From: Mariniflexile litorale
Lineage (GTDB): Bacteria; Bacteroidota; Bacteroidia; Flavobacteriales; Flavobacteriaceae
NCBI RefSeq assembly: GCF_031128465.2
Contig: NZ_CP155618.1
Span: forward strand, 1,373,501-1,437,500
Length of the DNA stretch: 64,000 nucleotides
Reading direction: 5' to 3'
How positions within the stretch are numbered: position 1 is the first letter of the stretch; the number at the start of each line of letters is the position of its first letter. Both the position numbers and the translations under genes were made by a program. A model generated the notes under the pieces. The model searched no databases. It was given only the letters and a program-made list of their open reading frames with translations, and was not told where the DNA came from. Shown here one piece after another: positions 26,986 to 37,488 of the stretch.

Positions 26986-27046
26986 CATATAATAATCGTA
27001 CAATTATTATGTAATTGTTAACATATTAAATACTTGTAATGAAAAC

Positions 27047-27082
27047 AAAAAAGCATTCATATAAAAATATGAATGCTTTTTT
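27047..27082 (-). terminator. intrinsic terminator of the DUF3108-pgi operon
   Basis: Perfect 16-bp stem (27047-27062 with 27067-27082), loop AAAA, six A/T at the base giving a U-tract in the minus-strand transcript. 29 bp past the pgi stop. Confidence 0.92.
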
Positions 27083-27111
27083 AAGACTATTATTGAATAT
27101 TTTAATGTTTT

Positions 27112-28731
27112 TTAAGACATATTTTTATAATGATTCAATAAATTTTGAGTTGAAGAGTCATGATTGTTAACCGTGCTATTGTTAAATTCTTGTAAAATTT
27201 TACTAGCTAATTGCTTACCTAACTCGACACCAAATTGGTCGTAACTAAATATGTTCCAAATAATACCTTGCACAAATATTTTATGCTCGTACATCGCTAT
27301 TAATTTCCCTAAGCTTTCAGGCGTTAATTTGTTAATAAAAATAGTATTAGTGGGTTTATTTCCTTGAAATATTTTAAATGGGACAATTTTTGAATCGGTT
27401 CCTTCTGCAACTACTTCAGCTTCAGTTTTGCCATTTAATAGTGCTTCGGTTTGTGCTAAAAAGTTAGACATTAACTTATCTTGATGGTCTTGATTACCAT
27501 GTAATGATTTAGTAAACCCTATAAAATCGGCAGGAATTAATTTTGTTCCTTGATGTATTAATTGGAAAAAAGCGTGTTGTGAATTCGTTCCTGGCTCACC
27601 CCAAATAATAGTTCCTGTTTGGTAATCTACGGGGTTACCATTTCTGTCGACACTTTTACCATTACTTTCCATAATACCTTGTTGTAAATAAGTAGCAAAC
27701 TGATTCAAGTATTGAGAATAGGGAATAATAGCTTCCGTTTCCGCTTTAAAAAAGTTATTATACCACACACTTATTAATGCTAATACAACGGGAATATTGG
27801 TTTTAAAATCTTCATTTTTGAAATGCTCGTCCATTTTGTTAGCTCCTTTTAACAAACTATCAAAATTTTTATATCCAACCGCTAAACTAATAGTTAAACC
27901 AACAGCACTCCATAAAGAAAAACGGCCTCCAACCCAATCCCACATAGGGAAAATATTGTTTTCATCTATACCAAAAGCTTTTACGTTTTTAATATTGGTA
28001 GACACTGCCACGAAATGTTTTGCAATAGCTTCTTTGTTAGCCGATTTTAAAAACCAAGCTTTTAGAGTATTTGCGTTAGAAAGTGTTTCTTGCGTAGTAA
28101 ATGTTTTTGAAACAATTACAAACAGTGTGGTTTCTGGGTTTAGTTTTTTAATAACTTCATTTACATGATCGCCATCTACATTACTTACGAAATGAGTGGT
28201 TAAATGATTCTTATAATATTGAAGCGTTTCAACAACCATGGCTGGTCCTAAATCCGAACCTCCAATACCAATATTAACCACATCGGTAAATACTTTTCCT
28301 GTAAAACCTTTTAAATCACCATTTACGACTTCATTCGTAAAAGCTTCAATTTTTTGTTTTACAGCATATATTTCAGGCATTACATTTACTCCATCTACCT
28401 TAAAATTGGCCTCTTTTGGTGCACGTAAGGCAGTATGTAAAACGGCACGTCCTTCAGTTTGGTTGATTATATCTCCAGAAAACTGACTTATAATAGCCTC
28501 TTTTAACTTCACCTCATCGGCTAGTTCTAAAAGATATTTTAAAGTGTCTTCTGTTATTCTATTTTTAGAAAAATCTACATAAAAATCGTCCCACTTCACT
28601 GTAAATTTATCTGCTCTTTCTCCATCTTGAGCAAACAAATCTTTCATATGATTATTACGAATGTTGTTATAATGATCTTCAAGCTTTTTCCAAGCTTTTG
28701 TTGTTGTAGGATTTATGGTTGGTAGCGGCAT
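27112..28731 (-). CDS. pgi: glucose-6-phosphate isomerase
   Basis: Interconverts glucose-6-phosphate and fructose-6-phosphate in glycolysis/gluconeogenesis. The 539-residue protein has the PGI signatures: [13 protein letters not shown] in the phosphate-binding region, [26 protein letters not shown] (with the catalytic-site Arg/Glu neighbourhood), [18 protein letters not shown] with the catalytic His, and a C-terminal [13 protein letters not shown]. Start 3 bp after the M23 peptidase stop: last gene of a four-gene operon. Confidence 0.98.
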   Translation of the reverse strand: MPLPTINPTTTKAWKKLEDHYNNIRNNHMKDLFAQDGERADKFTVKWDDFYVDFSKNRITEDTLKYLLELADEVKLKEAIISQFSGDIINQTEGRAVLHTALRAPKEANFKVDGVNVMPEIYAVKQKIEAFTNEVVNGDLKGFTGKVFTDVVNIGIGGSDLGPAMVVETLQYYKNHLTTHFVSNVDGDHVNEVIKKLNPETTLFVIVSKTFTTQETLSNANTLKAWFLKSANKEAIAKHFVAVSTNIKNVKAFGIDENNIFPMWDWVGGRFSLWSAVGLTISLAVGYKNFDSLLKGANKMDEHFKNEDFKTNIPVVLALISVWYNNFFKAETEAIIPYSQYLNQFATYLQQGIMESNGKSVDRNGNPVDYQTGTIIWGEPGTNSQHAFFQLIHQGTKLIPADFIGFTKSLHGNQDHQDKLMSNFLAQTEALLNGKTEAEVVAEGTDSKIVPFKIFQGNKPTNTIFINKLTPESLGKLIAMYEHKIFVQGIIWNIFSYDQFGVELGKQLASKILQEFNNSTVNNHDSSTQNLLNHYKNMS

Positions 28732-28734
28732 AAT

Positions 28735-30015
28735 CTATTTTTTTTGAGTTACGATATCTTTGACTTCTTTTTCCTTTGAATCATCAAAAATAGGTAACAC
28801 ATCTAATTTATATTTTATTGGTTTAATAAACTCTAAATAGTCTCCCTTTAGAGATTCTGCAATAGGTTCTGATTGTGATAATTTTTCTCTTAATGGGTCT
28901 ACTTGTTTGCCATTTTTCCAAAAACGGTAGCATACGTGCGGGCCACCAGTATTTCCTGTCATCCCTATAGTACCTATCACATCTCCTTGTTTTACATGTT
29001 GCCCAACTTTAACTTTACGTTTTTGCATGTGCAGGTATTGGGTTTCGTAAGTACTATTATGTCTAATTTTTACATAATTACCATTACCGCCTTTGTATTG
29101 AGATTCGGTAACTGTACCATTGGCAGTTGCTAAAATAGGGGTTCCAATAGCTGCGGCAAAATCGGTGCCTTTATGTGGACGTAACGCAAAACCGTAATAA
29201 GCAATGCGACGATTTAAGTTATATCGAGATGAAATTCTACTAAATTGAACAGGTGCTTTTAAGAATGCCCGTCGTAAATCTTTAGCAGCTTCATTATAAT
29301 ATTCATATATGTTTTTTATTGAATCTGTTCGATACCTAAAGGCATAATATGGTGTATTCTTATGGTTAAAAAAAGCTGCTTTAACTTTATGTACTCCGGC
29401 ATAAATGGTATCATCAATATATTTATCGGTATAAATAACTTTAAACGAATCGCCTTTTTGAAGTCGAGTGAAATCTATAGTCCAAGCATATATTTGTTCA
29501 GCTAACATATTGGTCAAAATAGGGCTGATTCCTTTTTTGTCTAAAATTTCTGAAATACTACTTGTAACAACTCCTGTAACTGTTTTTTCAACATATTTAA
29601 TAGGTTTTCTACTTGTATAAGCATGAATGGAATCTTGAAAACTTATAACAACAAATTCTTCTTGATTGGGCTGATATATAAAACATTTAGGGGTTTCTAA
29701 AGAATCTTTAGAGCACAGCAAAGTATAAGGTTTACCTATTTGAAGGCGTCTTATATCAAAAGTATCTCTGGCTTTTTCGGCAATTGAAAATATTCGTGGA
29801 TAGCCAATTTTATTACGTTCCAAAATAACACCAAAACTATCACCTTTTCTTACGGTGTCTCTTTTTACAACAAAATCGTTTAAATTAAAGCCAAATTCAT
29901 AAATATCAGCAGGCTTTTCTATTGCTACTACTTCCTCTTCAACAGGTTGCTCTTTTTCTTTACACGCAATGACGCTTAATAGTGCTAATATTATTACTAA
30001 ATATTTACTCCCCAT
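28735..30015 (-). CDS. M23 family (LytM-type) metallopeptidase lipoprotein
   Basis: Predicted cell-wall endopeptidase. The ATG at 30015 gives MGSKYLVIILALLSVIACKE, a lipoprotein signal with lipobox Cys18, and is preferred over the upstream ATG at 30093, which would bury the signal; it makes 426 residues. The C-terminal M23 domain has HKGTDFAA (zinc-binding HxxxD), an extended GNGNYVKIRH strand and the HLHM-type YLHMQ motif with zinc/catalytic His, then GPHVCYRFWKNG. The start lies inside the 3' end of the dioxygenase gene (19-bp overlap), suggesting translational coupling. Confidence 0.92.
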   Translation of the reverse strand: MGSKYLVIILALLSVIACKEKEQPVEEEVVAIEKPADIYEFGFNLNDFVVKRDTVRKGDSFGVILERNKIGYPRIFSIAEKARDTFDIRRLQIGKPYTLLCSKDSLETPKCFIYQPNQEEFVVISFQDSIHAYTSRKPIKYVEKTVTGVVTSSISEILDKKGISPILTNMLAEQIYAWTIDFTRLQKGDSFKVIYTDKYIDDTIYAGVHKVKAAFFNHKNTPYYAFRYRTDSIKNIYEYYNEAAKDLRRAFLKAPVQFSRISSRYNLNRRIAYYGFALRPHKGTDFAAAIGTPILATANGTVTESQYKGGNGNYVKIRHNSTYETQYLHMQKRKVKVGQHVKQGDVIGTIGMTGNTGGPHVCYRFWKNGKQVDPLREKLSQSEPIAESLKGDYLEFIKPIKYKLDVLPIFDDSKEKEVKDIVTQKK

Positions 30016-30914
30016 TCTTCTATTTCTTGCTTTGTCCATAAGTCTGGAAAAAATATTCTTTTTTGATACTTTGGATGCATATATTTTACCCATTCACTTC
30101 CTCCTGTTGCTTCGGCAGTTTTCCCGCCAATATTTAAATAATGATTTGCAGTATTATAATGTGCCATAACCCATTTGATGTTAACGGTATAGTCAAAATG
30201 GCGCATCGCATTAATTAACTCTTTGTTCTCTTTGGCTTCCTTAGGAAGTTCTTTAAATTTTGAGTATAAATTGTTTGAGCTATAAAACTGGGCAAATCTA
30301 ATAAATTCGTCTTTATATTTTTCTTCAAAAACTGTTAATGTATAACTTTTTTTGCCTGTTTTATAATTCTTTCCTGCAGCTTGCCAATATAAATGCTCGA
30401 ATGCATTTTCATAAGAAGAATTTCTATCAATAGTATCTCTAAATCTTTTGTCTATAAGATTTATAAGTTCGGTTGATGCAAACTCAATTTTTCTATATTG
30501 GGCACTTTGAAAGCCGCTGGCAGGGGTTAAGGTTGCTCTAAATTTGTTGTATTGATCTACGTCCATACCATCTTTCATAATACTGAAAGAAGACGTAAGC
30601 ATATCGAAATAGCGGCTAATGCGCATTAATTTGGAAGTAAACAATTCCACTGTTAACGCTTTGCTTTTAGCTACTTGATCTATTTCAACAAGTATCATTT
30701 TAAACAATAATTCGTTTATTTGATGATACATGATGAATACCATTTCATCTGGAAAAACGGTACGTTGTATTTGAAGATTTAATAAAGCATCGGTTTGAAT
30801 ATAATCCCAATAATTGATAGGTTTACTGTGTAATAAGCCTTCTAAATATGCTTCTAAATCTTGATTTATTGCCTCGTATTTTTCTTTAAGTTGATCGTTT
30901 ATTTTCGATTTCAA
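29997..30914 (-). CDS. tryptophan 2,3-dioxygenase family protein
   Basis: Haem-dependent enzyme that opens the indole ring of tryptophan, first step of the kynurenine route. The 305-residue all-helical protein shows MVFIMYHQINELLFKMIL, the RFRATLTPASGFQSAQYRKIE substrate-loop motif, the KWVMAHYNTANHYL helix and TGGSEWVKYM near the C-terminus. Second gene of the operon (8 bp after the DUF3108 gene). No other kynurenine-pathway gene is in the window, so the substrate is inferred from family alone. Confidence 0.9.
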   Translation of the reverse strand: MKSKINDQLKEKYEAINQDLEAYLEGLLHSKPINYWDYIQTDALLNLQIQRTVFPDEMVFIMYHQINELLFKMILVEIDQVAKSKALTVELFTSKLMRISRYFDMLTSSFSIMKDGMDVDQYNKFRATLTPASGFQSAQYRKIEFASTELINLIDKRFRDTIDRNSSYENAFEHLYWQAAGKNYKTGKKSYTLTVFEEKYKDEFIRFAQFYSSNNLYSKFKELPKEAKENKELINAMRHFDYTVNIKWVMAHYNTANHYLNIGGKTAEATGGSEWVKYMHPKYQKRIFFPDLWTKQEIEEWGVNI

Positions 30915-30922
30915 AATATCTT

Positions 30923-31705
30923 TTAATTTTCAACAACTATTTTAAAAGGGTGTTTTAATCCTTTAAAAGCTTCCAAGTCAGCACGCAGAGAGCCTACTCT
31001 TAAATCGGCCTTAATTCGCAAAGGTATTTTATTTTTATCTTTTGACACCCATAGTGTTAGACTTTCTTCTTCTTTAAAAACACGACCTGCCATCACATAA
31101 GGTCTGAATTTTAAAGATTCTATTTTACCAAAATCGGTATCAATAATTTCTACACCTAAATATTGTAATTTAAATCCGTAATTTTCTTCATCAAAAAACA
31201 TATCAGTACGAATCTCGTCACCGATTTTTAAAGTACTTATATTTATTTTATTTCGCAAATAGTAATAGGTTGACACCATATCTTGAATATTTGCTTTGGT
31301 ATCAAACACTTCTTTAGTTTTTTTCTTTTTGTCGTTTACGTAAGCTTTATTGTTTTTTTGGTCAAATTCAACCTCTAAGTCTTTAGTGTGTCCACCTTCA
31401 TCAATATTTCTAATAAATTTGTAAGGTAATAGCGTGGTTCTATCAAAATAGCTTTCATAACGGTCTTTAACTTTAAAAAACCATTTTATCATGCCAGAAG
31501 TCCATCCTTTTCCAATGACATGATACACATCTTTATTATCAAGTTTGGTCTCTTTTACATAAAGTGTTGCGTTTCCAGCTTTTAAAAAGCCACTATAACT
31601 CATTTTAAATTGAAACCATTCGCCATCTCCAAAAGCCGAGTCTTGTTGTGCAAAAGTTATTTGTGTAATTATTATTGCCGATATTATAAGTAGTATCTTT
31701 TTCAT
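30923..31705 (-). CDS. DUF3108 family exported protein
   Basis: A 260-residue protein with a signal peptide (MKKILLIISAIIITQITFAQ) and a DUF3108 beta-sheet body (GEWFQFKMSYSGFLKAGNAT, KVKDRYESYFDRTTLLPYKF, DLEVEFDQKNNKAY, LWVSKDKNKIPLRIKADLRV). Periplasmic; function unknown, perhaps a lipoprotein-carrier-like lipid-binding fold. First gene of the operon with tryptophan dioxygenase, M23 peptidase and pgi. Confidence 0.85.
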   Translation of the reverse strand: MKKILLIISAIIITQITFAQQDSAFGDGEWFQFKMSYSGFLKAGNATLYVKETKLDNKDVYHVIGKGWTSGMIKWFFKVKDRYESYFDRTTLLPYKFIRNIDEGGHTKDLEVEFDQKNNKAYVNDKKKKTKEVFDTKANIQDMVSTYYYLRNKINISTLKIGDEIRTDMFFDEENYGFKLQYLGVEIIDTDFGKIESLKFRPYVMAGRVFKEEESLTLWVSKDKNKIPLRIKADLRVGSLRADLEAFKGLKHPFKIVVEN

Positions 31706-31943
31706 TTCTATTTGGGTAATTGTAACTAAGTTATTGTGTTTACATGTTATATTGTAAATAAGAATTTACAATTACTGTTCCAAAAATATAAAATTTCTTT
31801 AAGTCTTATTAAATACCGCCTATTATTGTTTTGTTATAATTCTTTTAATTTTTTAATTAAGCTCACATTTTTTAATTATATATCTGCTTGTATTAACTAT
31901 AAAAACAAAAATTATGATTCAGTAAAAAAACTAGTCCCCAACA
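31706..31943. other. A+T-rich intergenic region without a gene
   Basis: Holds only the promoter-like element at 31781-31788. The small plus-strand frame here (31736 on) is hydrophobic low-complexity translation of A/T-rich DNA and runs into the next gene's 3' end. Confidence 0.6.
31781..31788 (-). promoter_or_regulatory. candidate -7 element of the DUF3108 operon (TATTTTTG)
   Basis: Exact TAnnTTTG match on the minus strand, 76 bp upstream of the DUF3108 ATG; no clear -33 element. Confidence 0.35.
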
Positions 31944-34175
31944 TTAAAACCAAAATCCTATGTTAAAAAACCAATAATTTTGTTTGTTTTCAGGTGAAAA
32001 GCTATACTTCGCTTGTATGGGTCCTAAAAAAGTATCGATGGCGTAACCGAGGGCATAACCATTGTAATCTGAAAAAGAAAACCATTCTCCTGAATCAAAA
32101 ATATCATCTTCTATATTTGCCCAATTCCCTTCTAAAGTTATATAATGTTTTTTAAAAATTTCGTAATCAGCGCTAAAGGCTGCTTTAACATAACTATTCC
32201 CAGAAAAAGACATGAAATCGTATCCTACAAAAGGCACAAAATTATTGATCAAATTGTTACCATAACCTCCAAGTGAAAAATCTAAGGTTTTTGTAGATTT
32301 GTCTCCTACTTTGAATCCGCCACTTGCTTGTAAATTAATGGCTAATTTATCTGACAGACTAAAAGCATACCCTACATCGGCTTTAATTATTGAAAAATTA
32401 TCAAACCCTTCATTAAAACCAGATGCATATACATACATATGTAAATTACTATTAAAATAAAGTCCGCTTTTTGGAAAATACTTATTATCATAAGTATCTA
32501 ATTTTAAGTTTCCAAAAACGCTTAAATAATCGGTGCTTTCAAATAAAAACTCACTTTCTTCATCCTCGGATGCGAGCGTTTCTGATTGTATTTTTAAACG
32601 TTTATGCTCCACACCCATACTTAACGAGAAATCTTTTCTAAATAAGGTTTGCACATAAATTTGATTGGTTTGATCTTGTAATTCAGCATCTACCTTGTTT
32701 AAATTAGCTTCAGCCATTTGTGTATCATCTAACAATAATTGAGCACTGATGTTTTTATTGAATTGATTGAATCTAGATTTTACACCTATACTCCAATAAA
32801 AACCTTTATCTATAAAATACTCGAAATTATAACGTACGTTATCGCCTAGAATAATATCTAATGAAGCCACGTCGCTACCAAACAACCATCTTTTTTTTGT
32901 TAGATTTACAAGAGCTGCGCTTTTGTATAAATCATCATAATGCAATCCTAATTTTAAAAAAGTAGTTGTATTGGTTTCTTTTAAATCGGCAATTAAATCA
33001 TATCCTTTTTTGTTTTCACTACTCTTTAATTGATATTCAAACGAGTTGAAATTATTTGTAGCAACTAAATTATTAACGCCTCTATTAAAATAATTGTAAC
33101 TAATTTTTTCATTGTTTTTTAATTTTAGTTTACCCAAAATATAAGCTCTAGTATATTTACTATTACCTTTTATAACAATATTATTAATTGTAATACTGTC
33201 TTTAGTATTGCAATTAATTTTTGGTTTGACTTCAGAATAATTTTTACTGGGTAATTTTTTTAAAGCATCTAAGGTTGTTACCGTAGCTTGTATACCACTT
33301 TTAATAATTTTTGAACCTTCATCAAAGGAGACTACAGAATAATCTTTAATGTCCGGTTTAATATAAATGTCGGTTTTTTTAACCTTCAATTTCATGTCAT
33401 TAATAGTTCTGAAATTATTAATTTGAACCAAAACATCTGGTGCCGATGTTAGCTCGTCTCTAGCAGCCAAACCATCTTGTACATCTACTCCAATAATAAC
33501 ATCCATACCTTTAGCACGTAGCTCATCGATAGGATAATTATTCACCACCCCTCCATCTATTAATACTTGATTATTAATGGTAACTGGCTGGAATAAAGAC
33601 GGTAATGCACCACTTGCCATAATAGATTGTGTTAAGTTTCCTGAATCTAATATAACAGCTTGTCCAGTTTCAATATTGGTCGCTATACAGAAAAATGGAA
33701 TTGGTAACTCGTTGAAGTTATTTATTTCACTAACATGCAATGTGAGTCTGGCAAATAACCCATAAGTATTCTGGCCTCGAGATAGCGCCGATGGTAATTT
33801 AATTTTAAAATTTTCAAATGGTAGGGTTACCGCATATTTTTCAGAATTATCTCGCTCATAAAAAGCTTTGGATGCTCTTGGTAAATCATCGTTTATTAAC
33901 CTATCAAAATCAATTTCTTTAAAAATAGAATCAAGTTGATTGCCTGTATAACCTGAAGCATAAAGCGCCCCAATGATGGCCCCCATACTGGTACCTGCTA
34001 CATAATCTATTTTTACGCCCAAACTATCAATAACTTTTAATACCCCTATATGCGCCAACCCTTTAGCACCTCCTCCACTTAAAACCAGACCCACTTTAAC
34101 ATCATCTTTTTCTATGTTTTGAGAGAACACCTCAAAACAAAAGGTAAAAAAAATACATGCTAAAAAATATTTCAT
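31944..34175 (-). CDS. patatin-like phospholipase fused to an outer-membrane barrel
   Basis: The ATG at 34175 (MKYFLACIFFTFCFEVFSQ) places a Sec signal at the N-terminus and is preferred over the longer frame to 34238; it gives 743 residues. The patatin domain has the GGGAKG oxyanion motif at 44-49, GTSMG at 71-75 with Ser73, and DGG in LIDGGVVNNYP, completing the Ser-Asp dyad. A POTRA-like segment (INNIVIKGNSKYTRAYILGK) is followed by a BamA-type barrel with KLDTYDNKYFPKSGLYFNS and an aromatic C-terminus (FFNIGFWF). The architecture resembles PlpD-type type V secretion, with lipase export through its own barrel. Confidence 0.9.
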   Translation of the reverse strand: MKYFLACIFFTFCFEVFSQNIEKDDVKVGLVLSGGGAKGLAHIGVLKVIDSLGVKIDYVAGTSMGAIIGALYASGYTGNQLDSIFKEIDFDRLINDDLPRASKAFYERDNSEKYAVTLPFENFKIKLPSALSRGQNTYGLFARLTLHVSEINNFNELPIPFFCIATNIETGQAVILDSGNLTQSIMASGALPSLFQPVTINNQVLIDGGVVNNYPIDELRAKGMDVIIGVDVQDGLAARDELTSAPDVLVQINNFRTINDMKLKVKKTDIYIKPDIKDYSVVSFDEGSKIIKSGIQATVTTLDALKKLPSKNYSEVKPKINCNTKDSITINNIVIKGNSKYTRAYILGKLKLKNNEKISYNYFNRGVNNLVATNNFNSFEYQLKSSENKKGYDLIADLKETNTTTFLKLGLHYDDLYKSAALVNLTKKRWLFGSDVASLDIILGDNVRYNFEYFIDKGFYWSIGVKSRFNQFNKNISAQLLLDDTQMAEANLNKVDAELQDQTNQIYVQTLFRKDFSLSMGVEHKRLKIQSETLASEDEESEFLFESTDYLSVFGNLKLDTYDNKYFPKSGLYFNSNLHMYVYASGFNEGFDNFSIIKADVGYAFSLSDKLAINLQASGGFKVGDKSTKTLDFSLGGYGNNLINNFVPFVGYDFMSFSGNSYVKAAFSADYEIFKKHYITLEGNWANIEDDIFDSGEWFSFSDYNGYALGYAIDTFLGPIQAKYSFSPENKQNYWFFNIGFWF

Positions 34176-34263
34176 TGTAATTATTGTTGTTTTTTTAATG
34201 ATCAAATAGAACATTAAAATGATTAATCTCTTTATCAATTAAAAAATTCGAATCATGAATGTT

Positions 34264-36057
34264 TCATTTGTCATGGTAGTAATTATAAATTTTTTCGGCT
34301 CTAGAAACACCAACAATAGGTTCTAATTCATCTAACTTTGCATTAGCAACTCGCTTAGCAGATTTAAAATGCTTTAACAAATCTATCACTGTTTTTTCAC
34401 CAATACCTGGAATAGTTTCAAGTTCAGTATTTAACGCTGTTTTACTTCGTTTATTTCTATGGTGTTCTATTCCAAAACGGTGTGCTTCGTTCCGTAATTG
34501 TTGTATTATTTTAAGCGTTTCGCTTTTTTTATCTAAATATAGTGGAATTGGATCATTTGGGTAGTATAATTCTTCTAAACGTTTTGCAATTCCGATAATT
34601 GCTATTTTTCCTCGCAAATCTAAAGCATCTAAACTTTTCAATGACGATGATAATTGCCCTTTTCCACCATCAATAATAATGAGCTGTGGCAACGTTTGTT
34701 CTTCATCCAACATTCTTTTGTAACGACGGTAAACCACTTCTTCCATAGATGCAAAATCATCTGGACCAACAACTGTTTTGATATTAAAATGTCTATAATC
34801 TCTTTTACTTGGTTTTCCATTTTTAAAAACCACACAAGCCGCTACAGGATGAGTGCCCTGAATATTTGAGTTGTCGAAACACTCTATATGTCGTGGTTCC
34901 TCACGCAACCTTAAATCGGCTTTCATTTGCGCCATAATTCTATTGGCATGCCTGTCTGGATCTACAATTTTATCTTGCTTAAAACGCTCCATACGATAAT
35001 ATTTAGCATTTCTAAGCGATAAATCTAATATGTGCTTTTTATCACCTAATTGTGGTACAGTTACTTTAATATCTTCACCTAAATCCACTTTAAAAGGTGT
35101 ATAAATTTCTCTTGATTTGGAATGAAACCGCTGGCGAATTTCAGTAATTGCCAATTCTAATAACTCCACATCGGTTTCGTCTAATTTCTTTTTGATTTCC
35201 AAAGTATGAGAACGAATAATGGATCCGTATGATAACTGTAAAAAATTTACGTACCCATAACTTTCATCGCTCATAATAGAAAACACATCTACATTACTAA
35301 TTTTTGGATTAACAATAGTAGATCTGGATTGATAATTTTCAAGGACTTCTATCTTTTCTTTAATTTTTTGAGCCTCTTCAAAACGCATGTCTTCAGCAAG
35401 CTGCTTCATTTGTGTTTTAAACTGAGACAAAGAATCTTTAAAATTTCCTTTTAAAATTTCTTTGATACCCTTGATGTTTTCGTTGTATTCTTGCTCCGTT
35501 TCATATCCTTCACAAGGGCCTTTACAGTTTCCTAAATGGTATTCTAAACATACTTTATATTTGCCTGATTCAATTTTACTTTCAGATAAATCATAATTAC
35601 AATTCCGGAGCGAATACAAGCCTTTTATTAAATCCAACAAGGTATGAACCGTTTTCATACTTGTATAAGGACCGAAATAATCGCTACCATCTTTAAAAAC
35701 TCTACGGGTAGAAAACACTCTAGGGAAACGTTCATTTTTTATACAAATCCATGGATAGGATTTATCGTCTTTCAACATGACGTTATACTTGGGTTGATAC
35801 TTTTTAATTAGATTATTTTCTAATAAAAGAGCATCCGTTTCAGTATCAACTACAATATGTTTTATAGTGACAATTTTTTTTACCAATACACGGGTTTTAC
35901 CATTTTCGTGTATTTTTGTAAAATACGAACCGACTCGTTTCTTTAAATTTTTAGCTTTACCAACGTATAAAATAGTACCTTCAGCATCATAATACTGGTA
36001 CACACCTGGTTGATTTGGTAGGGTTTGTAATTGTATTTCTAAAGTAGGTGTGTCCAT
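34264..36057 (-). CDS. uvrC: excinuclease ABC subunit C
   Basis: Dual-incision nuclease of nucleotide excision repair. Of 597 residues: GIY-YIG domain at the N-terminus (PGVYQYYDAEGTILYVGKAK), cysteine cluster CLEYHLGNCKGPCEGY, UVR motif around 210-245 that binds UvrB, RNase H-like C-terminal nuclease domain (HIECFDNSNIQGTHPVAACV, IIDGGKGQL, EAHRFGIEHHR) and helix-hairpin-helix TIPGIGEKTVIDLL. Upstream of the patatin gene on the same strand; 88 bp separate them. Confidence 0.97.
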   Translation of the reverse strand: MDTPTLEIQLQTLPNQPGVYQYYDAEGTILYVGKAKNLKKRVGSYFTKIHENGKTRVLVKKIVTIKHIVVDTETDALLLENNLIKKYQPKYNVMLKDDKSYPWICIKNERFPRVFSTRRVFKDGSDYFGPYTSMKTVHTLLDLIKGLYSLRNCNYDLSESKIESGKYKVCLEYHLGNCKGPCEGYETEQEYNENIKGIKEILKGNFKDSLSQFKTQMKQLAEDMRFEEAQKIKEKIEVLENYQSRSTIVNPKISNVDVFSIMSDESYGYVNFLQLSYGSIIRSHTLEIKKKLDETDVELLELAITEIRQRFHSKSREIYTPFKVDLGEDIKVTVPQLGDKKHILDLSLRNAKYYRMERFKQDKIVDPDRHANRIMAQMKADLRLREEPRHIECFDNSNIQGTHPVAACVVFKNGKPSKRDYRHFNIKTVVGPDDFASMEEVVYRRYKRMLDEEQTLPQLIIIDGGKGQLSSSLKSLDALDLRGKIAIIGIAKRLEELYYPNDPIPLYLDKKSETLKIIQQLRNEAHRFGIEHHRNKRSKTALNTELETIPGIGEKTVIDLLKHFKSAKRVANAKLDELEPIVGVSRAEKIYNYYHDK

Positions 36058-36185
36058 TTTCTCAAAGGTAATTATTTTTAATTTTTATTATTGAAATATG
36101 CCTGTAAAATCTGTTAAACTTTTATAATGAAATCCATTTATAAATTACTAATTTGGTACATTGCGGCACATTTTAAAATTATAAA

Positions 36186-36611
36186 ATGAAAAAAAAAGCA
36201 ATTGGTAGAGTTGACAAAATAGATTTTCCTAAATTAGGTTTATTTAATATTGACGTCAAAATTGATACAGGCGCTTACACCTCTACGATTCATTATTCTG
36301 AAATTATTGAAGAAAATAATACCTTAAGATGCGTTTTTAACAGCGATAAACATCAAAATTTTGGTAAAACTGAAATTATTTTTGATGAGTACTCCAGCAC
36401 TGTTGTAAAAAGCAGTAACGGATTGAAAGAAAACCGATATAAAATAAAATCTGAAGTCATTTTTTTTGGAAAGACCTACAAGATTAACCTAACTTTAAGC
36501 ACACGCAACGATATGAGATTTCCTGTTTTAATAGGCAGGCAATTTTTAAAACGAAAATTTATGGTAGATGTAGATTTAGAAAATGTTTCTTATAACACAA
36601 AACCCTTATGA
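36186..36611 (+). CDS. retropepsin-like aspartic protease, RimB/PF05618 type ('ATP-dependent zinc protease')
   Basis: A 141-residue single-domain protein. DTGAYTST at 27-34 supplies the catalytic Asp27 of a retropepsin-like fold, and [20 protein letters not shown] near the C-terminus is the family's closing motif. The family is paired with RimK in many genomes; in Pseudomonas the relative RimB trims glutamates added to ribosomal protein S6. Its TGA stop overlaps the rimK ATG by 4 bp, so the two are coupled. No export signal. Confidence 0.9.
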   Translation: MKKKAIGRVDKIDFPKLGLFNIDVKIDTGAYTSTIHYSEIIEENNTLRCVFNSDKHQNFGKTEIIFDEYSSTVVKSSNGLKENRYKIKSEVIFFGKTYKINLTLSTRNDMRFPVLIGRQFLKRKFMVDVDLENVSYNTKPL

Positions 36612-37486
36612 ACATAGTTATTTTATCCAGAAACTCGAATCTATATTCAACTGATAGACTTGTTGAAGAAGGCGAAAAAAGAGGTCACAAAATAGAAGTT
36701 ATTGACCCTTTAAAATGTGACATCATTATTGAAAGAGAAAAACCAACCATTTATTATAAAGACCGTTATTTGGATTATGTAGATGCTATTATACCCAGAA
36801 TTGGGGCATCAATAACTTTTTATGGCTGTGCTGTGGTTCGTCAATTTGAAATGATGAATGTGTTTACCATTGCAACCTCCGATGCCATTCAACGTTCTAG
36901 AGATAAACTAAGAAGTTTACAACGTTTAAGTAAAGCTGGTATTGGTATGCCAAAAACTGTTTTTACCAATTATTCGCGAGATGTTGAAGAAGTTATTGAA
37001 CATGTTGGTGGAGTACCCGTTATTATAAAATTACTTGAAGGAACTCAAGGTTTAGGAGTAGTTTTGGCAGAAACAAAAAATGCTGCCGAATCTGTTTTAG
37101 AGGCTTTTAATGGTCTAGAAGCACGCGTTATTGTACAAGAGTTTATTAAGGAAGCTAAAGGGGCTGATTTACGGGCTCTTATTGTTGATGGGCAAGTTGT
37201 AGGCGCCATGAAACGTCAAGGAAAAGAAGGTGAATTTCGGTCTAACCTACATCGTGGTGGTTCTGCTAATATTATTAAATTAAGTGATGCAGAATTACGC
37301 TTAGCTATTAATGCATCCAATGTGCTTAAATTACCTGTATGTGGTGTAGATATGTTACAATCTGCCCGCGGTCCTTTACTTTTAGAGGTGAATTCAACCC
37401 CTGGCTTAGAAGGCATTGAAGAAGCTACTGGTAAAAACATAGCAAAAAACATCATTACTTATATTGAACGCAATACACATAGTTAA
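36608..37486 (+). CDS. rimK: RimK-type ATP-grasp ligase (S6 glutamate ligase)
   Basis: ATP-grasp ligase that adds glutamate residues to the C-terminus of ribosomal protein S6 and can make poly-glutamate. Of 292 residues: preATP-grasp domain ([20 protein letters not shown]), [20 protein letters not shown], the ATP-binding [40 protein letters not shown] and Mg-binding [19 protein letters not shown]. Translationally coupled to the upstream protease gene and 2 bp from the M14 gene downstream. Confidence 0.95.
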   Translation: MNIVILSRNSNLYSTDRLVEEGEKRGHKIEVIDPLKCDIIIEREKPTIYYKDRYLDYVDAIIPRIGASITFYGCAVVRQFEMMNVFTIATSDAIQRSRDKLRSLQRLSKAGIGMPKTVFTNYSRDVEEVIEHVGGVPVIIKLLEGTQGLGVVLAETKNAAESVLEAFNGLEARVIVQEFIKEAKGADLRALIVDGQVVGAMKRQGKEGEFRSNLHRGGSANIIKLSDAELRLAINASNVLKLPVCGVDMLQSARGPLLLEVNSTPGLEGIEEATGKNIAKNIITYIERNTHS

Positions 37487-37488
37487 CT

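Noticed and set aside
27797-28168. Plus-strand open frame of 123 codons opposite pgi
   Set aside because: Antisense shadow of pgi with no recognisable features.
31736-31966. Plus-strand hydrophobic frame in the intergenic region
   Set aside because: Low-complexity Ile/Phe/Asn/Lys translation of A+T-rich DNA running into the 3' end of the patatin gene.
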